Positions 55,871-64,000 of a stretch of DNA of 64,000 nucleotides are shown piece by piece. The position numbers were made by a program, and so were the translations under genes. The stretch covers positions 41,434,569 to 41,498,568 of the forward strand of contig NC_088776.1 in NCBI RefSeq assembly GCF_954871325.1, given 5' to 3'. The notes under the pieces were generated by a model that searched no databases, was not told the DNA's origin, and worked only from the letters and a program-made list of their open reading frames with translations. How positions within the stretch are numbered: position 1 is the stretch's first letter; each line of letters opens with the position of its first letter. Source of the stretch: Gordionus sp. m RMFG-2023. Taxonomy: Eukaryota > Nematomorpha > Gordioida > Chordodea > Parachordodidae.

Positions 55871-56093
55871 TAGTGTTGTTAAACGGCTCGTTTTGAGCCG
55901 ATTTTTGAAAACGGCTAACTCAATATTTCATCCAGAATAGTATTAGGCAAGCCTTGAATATTATATTTGTAGAAGGAACAAAGGTTTGGACATCTATTAG
56001 CCAAATCTCGAGGCTTAAGCAATATTTTTCTGGCTAAAATATTGATTTAGCTGTTTTAAAAATCGGCTCAAAACGAGACGTTTAACAACACTA
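55871..56093. mobile_element. MITE, TAGTGTTGTTAA family, copy 5
   Basis: A 223-bp element with ends TAGTGTTGTTAAACGGCTCG and CGTTTAACAACACTA and a perfect 8-bp duplication CCCATGAC. It inserted into the dead LINE. Interior motifs match copies 1-4. Confidence 0.9.
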
Positions 56094-56101
56094 CCCATGA
56101 C

Positions 56102-56742
56102 ATTGTATATGTATTTAATTACATTAAAAAGCATGGGACGGACTAATTTTAATTTTAAAGTACAGAAAATCAATGATAAGTTAAAAGTGAAAAGAAAAGC
56201 TAATGTCAGAGAAGAATGTAATTCAAAAAAAGTGAAATACAAAAGTCCGGAAGTAAAGTGAAAAATAATAAATAACTTGAATCCAGGAAAAGATTATGTG
56301 AGATTTAGGTAATATGATTTAATTTTTAGTAATTTCTTTATAGACTTTTTGTTTTTATTCAGCTTCAGGAACTGTTTTATATTTAGGTTTAAATCCATTA
56401 TGTCTTTCAAAGCTTGATAGAACCATTCTTATACTTCCAATATGTTTTCCCATTACCAATTAATGGCATCAATAACGAGACTATTATTATTATGGTTTCT
56501 CAAAATATGGGCAAAGAAAGCAAGGCGCTTCTTTTTTAAGGACACATGAACTTGGGTATGGCTAGACCTCTTCTAAAGGTTTTCATTCGAAATAATATTA
56601 GGGTAGAATATTTCATCGATAAAATGATTCCTTATTACTACTTATAATTTTTCTGATTTTTTAAAAATATTGTAATTCTTTAACAGTATTATAAAATTAA
56701 TTTAAAGTGGATTCATATTAAGTTAAATATTTATGTAGCAGT
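56102..56742. other. Spacer, mostly without feature
   Basis: Beyond about 56110 it may hold further LINE tail (for example a reversed C-terminal segment near 56350-56560 reading like LAFFAHILRNHN on the minus strand). No gene is supported. Confidence 0.35.
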
Positions 56743-56750
56743 CTCTCTAA

Positions 56751-59700
56751 CAGGGCCGTAGCCACGGGGGGGGGCACCGGGGGGGCCCGGCCCCCCAAAA
56801 AAATTTTTGGCCACCAAACCTGGCCCCCAGAAAAAATCTTTGGCCCCCAAAAGTGGCCCCCAAAAATTTTTCTGGCCTCCCCAAATTTGAAAATTTTTTT
56901 TAGAATTGATTATTTTTATATTTTTAATATAAATTTTGAATATTTATTCAAAAATATTCGAAAAACATGTCTATTTAGAATTGATTATTTTTATATTTTT
57001 AAAATAAATTTTGAATATTTATTCTACAAACATGTCTAGTTTGTAAATTTTTTTCTATCCTGTTTTATTTTTATTTTTACCCAATATTAAATTATCATTC
57101 ATTCATTTTTTTTTGTTGTGTATAACATTCTCTATAAGTATCACATTTATATTATAATATATAACCAGTTATTTTATTTTACAACGTTTATTTTAAAATT
57201 ATGAAGAAACAATCAGTTATTAACTCTTATTTTAAGTTAAAGTTAAACAAATGTCAAGCAACATCACCTCTACAAACTTCTAGTAATACTACATCAGAAA
57301 TTTCAGAAACTGATTCTTCTCATAGTTAGTATAAATTTATATTATTATTTCATGATTTATATGATATTGATAGGGCAATACCTATATATTATTATTTCAT
57401 ATATATTTATTTTATATAAGATAAGAGACAGACATTTATTATTAATATTATCATTTTTGTATAATAATTTTAATTATTAAAATAAATATATTCACTCATA
57501 TTTCAAGATATGAATGAAGCTAATAATCTAGAAAATGATCCTCACTACACTCAGGAGGAGGAAGATGGTAAATAGTTTAAAATTTAACCCAAATTTTTCT
57601 ATTATATTTTTGACAATATCAATAGTAGTAGGAGATTATGGTGTTTCATTATTACATTTTGATTTTAAAACAAATAAAGACGAAGAAGAGACTCAATCAT
57701 CTTCATCTAGCAGCTCAGTCTCTCATTGTCAAGAGGCAACTAGTAATTGATTTATAAATATAAAAATATTATATTTTTTTGTTAATCTTTAAAGATATAA
57801 CGTTTATGACCTTTTTCTAGTTTTTAATACTGAATATCTATAATTTTACTGATCAACTTTACTGATAATCTTCATCAGGGTTGGGCACTACAGTATAGCA
57901 AATACTTGTATCTTAAATACAAGATAAATTTTGTGTTTGTTCATTTTCAGCAGGCCCTTCCTTCGCCCATCCTGATGACCATTATTATTTATGACCCTTT
58001 CCCTTATTACAATTTATTAATTATAATATTTTTAGTGTCAAAAAAGTCCTCTAATGGTTCAATTCAAATCCCAGGTGATTTTGGCCAGAATAAACCAAAT
58101 CAAATCAAATTAAACAATTACGTGAAAAAAGATATCCATGGAAGGCAAAGATCATTTCAAAAATCATGGTATAGAGGCCGAGACTGGTTGGAGTATAATG
58201 TAGAAGCTGACGCTGCCTTTTGTTTTCCATGTAGGAAATACTTGTGTAATCCAAGTGATGAATTTGGACAAACGGGATTCAGAAATTGGAAAAATGCGTT
58301 AGCTGCCAAGAAGGGACTGCTAAAACACGAGAGCTCAAAAGCTCATTTAAATTCAATTACAATATTGTATGATAAAAATCAAAATATAAACAAAGGTACA
58401 GAAATAACTAAAATGTTGGGAGGTGATCAAATTAATCGTAATCAATATTATATTAAATCAATATTTGATTTGATGCTATTTCTTAGCATACAAGAGCTAC
58501 CTTTCCGTGGGACTGGTTCAACAAATATTACGGATGCTGCAAAAGATGAGAACATAATTTATTCTTCTGGGCTATTTATAGCAATATTTTCCTACACCAT
58601 CCAAAAAGACCCTGAATTAAATAAAATTATGAAATTTATACCCCAAAATGCCCAGTATACATCACCACAGATTCAAAACGAAGTAATATTCATTATGGCA
58701 AATATGGTGCTTAAACATATTTCAGACAAATATAATAAAAGCGAGATGCCCTTTTTTTGTCTTAAGGCTGATGAGACAAAAGATGCTTCAGGTTGTGAAA
58801 ACCTGAGCATAATAATTCGTTATATTTTTTCTGGAGAAATCCAAGAAAATATAATAGGAATCATTAATTTAGAGTGTCTTTCTGCTGAAAGCATTACAGA
58901 TTGCATTTTAAAGCAACTTAATGATCTAAATATTAATTCAGCTAATATAATAAGCCAGGCATATGATGGTGCAAACGTTATGTCTGGCCGAAATGGAGGA
59001 GTGCAAACACTTCTTCAAAAAAAAATTAATAAAAATGTTCCTTTTATACATTGCTACAACCACAAGTTGCATCTTGTGGTTCAAAATTGGTATAATAATA
59101 TTGTTATTATTTCTAATTTTTTTAATTTATCAAATGCATTGTATAATTTTTTCAGGCGTTTTAACGTATCCTGTAAATATACAGGCCACACCCTTAAGAG
59201 ACTTTTAGACCAGAGGTGGCCTGGTCATTTGGAAACATCTCGCATTATTTATGAGAATTTTGAGGCTATTGGTGAAGTATTATTTTACTTTTCTAATAGA
59301 ACTCTTAATTCAGAGGTTTCAATTCATGATTCAGTGGAAGCCTCTGGTCTTTTATCTCAATGTATTAATATAAATTACATTATATTAGCCATCATAATTT
59401 ATGAGATATTAATTACAATAGATCCACTAAATAAGTATCTACAATCACTAGGTACTAATCTAGTGGATGCTAAAAATTGTATTGATTCTACTATCAATAT
59501 ATTAAAAAATAAAAGAAGTGATAATTCTTTTGCTTTGATTATGATTAAGGCTGAAAAACTTCTATCAAAATTTAATCTTACTCCACAAAAATCATCACGG
59601 GTACGTAAAACGCCTAAAATATTCCAAGATTTTTTAGTTGATAGCAAACTAGAATTCGATTGTGAAAAAGACTCCAATTGGTTCTTTAAAAAGGATATAT

Positions 59701-60368
59701 TATGAAATTATAGATAACTTTGTGGATCGTTTTTTAGACCGATTTACAGAAGATGATTTTAATCTTTTTTCATCTTTTAATACATTGGTCCCCCCTTGAC
59801 CCTGATTATTTTTTATCAGATAAAATGGCCCCATTAAAATCCCTGTTAAACTTAAATATGGAAACACTGCATCATGAAATGAAGATAGCAAAAGGATTGC
59901 TAGCTTCGGAAGCTAAAGAAAATCATAATTTTGAAAATATCTTGCATATTATGTATAAAACAAAATATAATCATGCATTTAAAGAATTATATAAATGCTA
60001 CTCAGCAGCGATAATCATTGGGATATCAACGGCTTCTTGTGAGGCCTCGTTCTCTACATTAAAGTATTAATGGCGTATGAAAAAAGAATAACGCAGAATT
60101 TATCTTTTAGTTCATTTATATTAAAATTTAAAAATAAAAATCGCCGTATTCTATTATAGTAATATTTTGTTTTGTATATGCATATTATAGTATTATTTTG
60201 TTTTGTATATTCATATTATAGTATTATTTTGTTACTAAATTTTTAATAAAAATAGGAAAAAATTTATATGAATGCGTAATTATTTGTTTGATTTTAAAAA
60301 AATAGTGCCCCCCCCCCCCCAAGTAAGCACTTGGCCCCCCTAAGTGAAAATTTCTGGCTACGGCCCTG
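56751..60368 (+). mobile_element. Large hAT element with perfect 8-bp duplication
   Basis: The ends CAGGGCCGTAGCCACGGG (56751) and TTTCTGGCTACGGCCCTG (ending 60368) share CAGGGCCGTAGCCA. The flanks are CTCTCTAA on both sides, a perfect duplication. Both ends run into G/C homopolymers and repeated TGGCCCCCA. At 3618 bp it contains an almost complete DUF4371-type transposase with introns. It is the best preserved autonomous-type hAT copy here. Confidence 0.92.
57201..60070 (+). pseudogene. hAT transposase (TTF finger, DUF4371, dimerisation), nearly complete
   Basis: Exon 1 (57201-57326) starts MKKQSVINSYFKLKLNKC; a possible donor is near 57325. A small middle exon (about 57660-57750) is acidic and Ser-rich. 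The main frame is 57950-59705. It has a TTF-type finger (GRDWLEYNVEADAAFCFPC ... HESSKAHLNS), then the DUF4371 core: LKADETKDASGCENLSIIIR, SQAYDGANVMSGRNGGVQ and HCYNHKLHLVV, and RVRKTPKIFQDF. A frameshift at about 59705 and a stop near 59799 precede the dimerisation block (GISTASCEASFSTLK, 60018-60070). The usual ER of this block reads CEA. The DET and C..H motifs survive, but the breaks make it inactive. The start rests on a splice reading. Confidence 0.8.
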
Positions 60369-60379
60369 CTCTCTAAAGA

Positions 60380-61050
60380 CCAGAATTGGGCAGTACCGCG
60401 AATACTTGTATAGAATATACAAGATCCTTTTGTATTTTGTACTCAGTATCTTGTGCTCAGTATCTTTTTGACAATTTTAATAAGATACTAGTATCTGTAT
60501 CTAAGATCCTTTATTCTAAAAAAAATCTTGTATCTTTTAATTTTCATTTTCTTGAAAAGATACAGATTCATTTTAATATTCATGTTTAAAATTTTACTTA
60601 TCATAGGATATATCTTACTTTCTTCTAGAATCTTGTATTAATTTCCTTATTTTTTTCCCCCACATTCTAAATATAATGACAATCAAAATTAGCTGGAAAA
60701 TTTACACCTCCCTTTAAGGTAAATAGATAAAAAATAACAACACTAAAACGAAATTAGATAAATTATATATAAATGCGATAGAATATCATTATCAATTTTA
60801 TATATTATTTTTTAATTTGTAGGATGATTAACACTCATGGTAATGAAGAAGAGGGTAGTGAAATTTAAATTATGGAAATAAGTTCTCGTGAATCAAATCC
60901 CAATCTTAAAATTTTATATGGAAATTTTTAAAAAATAAAAGTTAAAAAAGACAATGTACAGTCTAGATGTAAAACCTGTATAACCAAAAAATGATAAACA
61001 CAAAATTTTTTAAACATATTAAAGTATGTATATTATTTATGTGTAGTTAA
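60380..61050 (+). pseudogene. 5' fragment of another hAT element, with BED finger trace
   Basis: Directly next to the 60368 end, CAGAATTGGGCAGTACCGCG opens a terminus of the common hAT TTGGGCA type, followed by repeated GTATCTTGTAT-like motifs. At about 60925-61010 pieces of a BED finger appear (KKDNVQSRCKTCITKK). The remainder and the right end are missing. Confidence 0.55.
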
Positions 61051-61295
61051 ATGGGGCATAGGTTATCTTAAATTCAAGTTTACAATATTGTCTACCTTTA
61101 TTAAAAGTTGCCCATGATGGTATGGGAAAAAGATTTTAAGAATTCCTATGATTTGAATATAATGTGGCTTTTTTGATATCAATATCACATCCATATTTTA
61201 AGAACTTATGGATTGAGTAGGATGTTAAAAAAAAAATACTTTCAAAATATATTAATAAAAGAAGCCTTAAATGTAGTACCAGAGTATATAATTAA

Positions 61296-61711
61296 CAGGG
61301 GCGTCGCTAACCTTTACAATCTCAGGGTGCTCAAATAAAACTTTTTTATGGAGGCTTCGCCCCCATAACCCTCAAATTTGCGGGGTTTTCCGTTTTTGTC
61401 CGGCCTTTGGCCGGATTTAATATAAATATATAATATTTTTGAGATTTGCTAACTTTGAACAATTATTCTAAATTTCATATTTTGTCATTTATCATATTAT
61501 GCATACAAAATAAACTAACATATAAATAATTAAAACAATACAAGACATTTCTAAATATAATATTTTTTAATACAAAATCTATTTATTACAATAAAATATT
61601 TTCGATTGTTGATATAAAAATTTTACTTCTAAAGAAGTACGAGTGATAAAAAAGGTTAATTAATTCATACATATGCCTCAATTGATAATGGTTTTTAAAA
61701 ACCACATAAGG
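61296..61711. repeat. CAGGGGCGTCGCTAACC repeat, inverted partner of 39127-39510
   Basis: It begins with a transposon-like terminus at 61296, then a G-rich AGGCTTCGCCCCC patch and CCGGCCTTTGGCCGG hairpin. It matches the complement of 39127-39510 to AACCACATAAGG at 61711. No right terminus in either copy. Confidence 0.75.
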
Positions 61712-62366
61712 CAATAATTTACATTGACAAAAGGTCATGAAACTAATATAACTCTCTGTTACCATTTTACACAATGTTTTATAGAATTGACCAATAAGGA
61801 AAAATTTATAGACCTAACCAAATTAACAATTATTACCCAAATCATAAAACTATATGATGGTTAGAGCTTACTTTTAGATGACATTATGGAATCTAGATAA
61901 TTAATAGAGATAATTATTGTGAGATTATATTTCTAAAAGATATTCTTCCATTTTTAATGATATATAAACGACCAGTTGACCATTATTGCTTATCTAAAAT
62001 ATGCAATTATATGCTCTCAGCAGCTTTAGTAATAATCTTAAATTACATAGTCACACAAATAATAGATGCTGGTTAATTTGTAGTCGTAGCCATGAAACCC
62101 CAATGTTAACTTGTTGAATATGTTGATCGATGTTATTTTATTATTTATTTTGGCAATTGATTTATTTTTTTATGTATCAATTTATATTTAAATTTAATCG
62201 GTGAAAATTTTATATTAACATTTTTTTATACATCAATTTGTATTAGTTATTTTTTTTATTATTGTTTAAAAAAAAAGATATATAAAGAGATAAAAAAAAA
62301 TGTAATTGAGGCTGAAAAATAAATATGTAATATATCATATAATAAAATTTAAATTATGATTTAAAA
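61712..62366. other. AT-rich spacer
   Basis: No gene, RNA or repeat recognised, apart from short TTATTT-rich runs; it may be LTR sequence of the element to the right. Confidence 0.35.
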
Positions 62367-62560
62367 TAAAATGATAATCAATGAAATATGTGTAATAATT
62401 ATCTATGATAAAAGTGGAAATAATACAATTCCAACATGGTGACCAAGACGAGTCTCGAACTAGCGACTAAAATGATAATCAGTGAAAAATGTGTAATAAT
62501 TTTCTATGATAAAAGTGGAAATAAAACAATTCCAACGTGGAGGCCAATCTACGTCTGAAC
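62367..62560. repeat. 102-bp direct duplication before the second Ty3-like element
   Basis: AAAATGATAATCA, GTGTAATAATT and AAAGTGGAAATAA appear twice (62367 and 62469) and end in CCAACATGGTGACC and CCAACGTGGAGGCC, which look like alternative LTR/primer-site borders. A partial LTR is likely. Confidence 0.55.
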
Positions 62561-64000
62561 TCTGCGTAAGTATTATCTCAAAATTTGATATTGATTTTGC
62601 AATGTACATTTATTCTATTTCACGCCTTTAATTATAATTCTCTTACGATAGATGCTTTGAACAATTCCACATATATGACTGAATTTGTCAAGCTGGATTT
62701 CCCAAAATTTAGTAGCGATGACAGCGCCTACATAGGGAAATCGCAGAATTTTTTCAACACCAGCAAGATCTCCAACAAAAGGCCGCTTTATTTCTCCGAA
62801 GTCTTCCTGATAACAAATTCAATAATATTGGAGCAATTTGCACTGAGGCAGACCTCCAGGACCCAATCACTCTGCTTGGCAAATCATCGAAGACCGAGAA
62901 CGCTAAACTATTATTATTTTATGCTGCAACTCAAGGCAAGGACGAGACATTCTCGGCTTGGGTCACGCGCGTAGCACGTCTCAATAAAGAATGTAATTTC
63001 AATGGCATTCAGAGAATTATTGAGAAAGTGAGAGTATCTTCGTATTCCAAAGATGTCAGGAATGCGGTCAAGAGCTCTATGACCATAGAAGACATTTACA
63101 ATCTAGGTCTAAAGGAAGACACCGCACCCAAGTGGCATCAAGGGCGAGATGAAATTGTTACATTTTCGCCTGGTGTTGTACAAGAGGTTAATCACATGGG
63201 CAGAGTAAAAAATAGTTATGTAACAACAAAACCCATTCAGGACTCTCACGCACATGGTAAATCTCTTATCAAGCAACCCCAGTTTATTAATGACAATCGC
63301 CCCGCATAGCATTTCGATGAACGTTACGATTTACGCTGCGACTATTGCCGTGACAAACGATTTGATGAACGTTACGATATACGCTACGACAACGACCGCG
63401 ACAAACGATTCAACGGACGGCACAGCAACTTCCACGACAATCGTTTTGATCAAAGTTACGATAATTGTCACTATAACCGCAACCGTTTCGATAATCGCAA
63501 CGATAACTACTACGACTATCGATACAACAATAGCGGGTACAACGTCCATAGCAATCACCACGACTCTCATTGTGACCAACATCAAAGCCCTGATCGACGG
63601 GATGACTGCTATAGAGGTGATAACCGAACCAACTATCCCCGTCGTGGTCAGCACAGATACAACTTTCAAAATATTAATGGTTTTCTAAAATATTCGTCGA
63701 GGCCCAACCAGTAGAAAAATGACAATAATACTTACAATAGATCTTCTGATTACAAAGATCGTGATTGTCAATTGAATACGTACCATGCTATGAACATCGA
63801 AGTAATCGATGATAACGACGACTCAAACACAGGCCTTAAAGAATATAATCTGCAGAATTTGGAAGTGTACAATATGGGGGTCAAGGATACCACATATGAC
63901 GCATACAACGTGACAGTGAGCATGAACAACATACCCACGTTGATGCAAGTTGACACCGGTACCAGGTACAGTATACTACCGAAGCTGACAGCTAAGACTG
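62560..64000 (+). pseudogene. Ty3/gypsy-like gag and start of protease, open at the window edge
   Basis: The reading begins in broken frames (FPKI...FFQHQQDLQQKAALFLRSL) and runs through GAICTEADLQDPITLLG, FSAWVTRVARLNKECNF, and an RVxSYSKDVRNAVKSS segment, a Gag-like helical domain. At 63310-63700 a low-complexity RFDERYD, NRFDxxYD repeat stretch replaces the usual knuckles. Then MQVDTGTRYSILP (about 63935-63975) is the protease active site. In-frame TAG codons at 63307 and 63713 and early frame shifts are breaks. The rest of pol lies beyond base 64000. This is a different element from that at 42803-49961. Confidence 0.7.

Noticed and set aside
63331-63669. Minus-strand Val/Ile-rich hydrophobic ORF
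   Set aside because: Complement of the RD-rich low-complexity Gag segment; looks like membrane segments only by base composition.

Overview
This window is AT-rich nuclear DNA from an animal. Two pieces of evidence support this: spliced host genes, including LSM11 (a subunit of the metazoan U7 snRNP), and a dense load of hAT, Ty3/gypsy and LINE elements of animal type. I cannot name the species.

Host genes. Only two host genes are well supported, both on the minus strand. The first is a five-exon gene (12338-19944) encoding a predicted 849-residue Myb/SANT-type protein that most resembles the TTF1/REB1/DMTF1 group. All four junctions have GT/AG and agreeing phases. Its 4.6 kb third intron holds three transposon insertions. 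The second is LSM11 (32270-33211), an essentially single-exon reading frame with both Sm motifs.

Layout. 1-9 kb: a graveyard of hAT-type elements, including a three-level nest (2141-8642 containing 2286-6589 containing 3578-5860), each level with terminal inverted repeats and near-perfect 8-bp target duplications. 10-20 kb: the Myb-type gene and insertions in its intron. 21.1-23.6 kb: a hAT element with one long transposase ORF and repeated subterminal palindromes. 24-27.7 kb: repeats, one MITE, otherwise nothing coding. 27.7-30.4 kb: a frameshifted LINE with endonuclease and reverse transcriptase. 31.6-32.2 kb: a MITE with long perfect termini and a perfect 8-bp duplication. 32.3-35.1 kb: LSM11 and a degraded hAT-like zinc-finger gene. 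35.2-42.5 kb: a mosaic of tandem, dispersed and inverted repeats, including a tRNA-headed palindrome and a 16-bp minisatellite present at two sites. 42.8-50.0 kb: a GC-richer Ty3/gypsy element on the minus strand with an unusual organisation. It has a capsid-less zinc-knuckle ORF1 with a membrane segment, an in-frame UGA-CUA junction to pol, and a third ORF that runs through the polypurine tract into the 3' LTR. 53-54 kb: a foldback repeat. 54.4-56.1 kb: a dead LINE interrupted by a MITE. 56.75-60.37 kb: a large hAT element with a perfect 8-bp duplication and a possible PCNA-binding motif at the transposase N-terminus. 60.4-61.7 kb: hAT fragments. 62.5-64 kb: the gag/protease part of a second Ty3-like element that leaves the window.

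No operons or CRISPR are expected or seen. The strongest candidate for something undescribed is the Ty3/gypsy element at 42.8-50.0 kb. The five-copy TAGTGTTGTTAA MITE family and the repeated C-GAA-G hairpins near MITE termini are secondary candidates.
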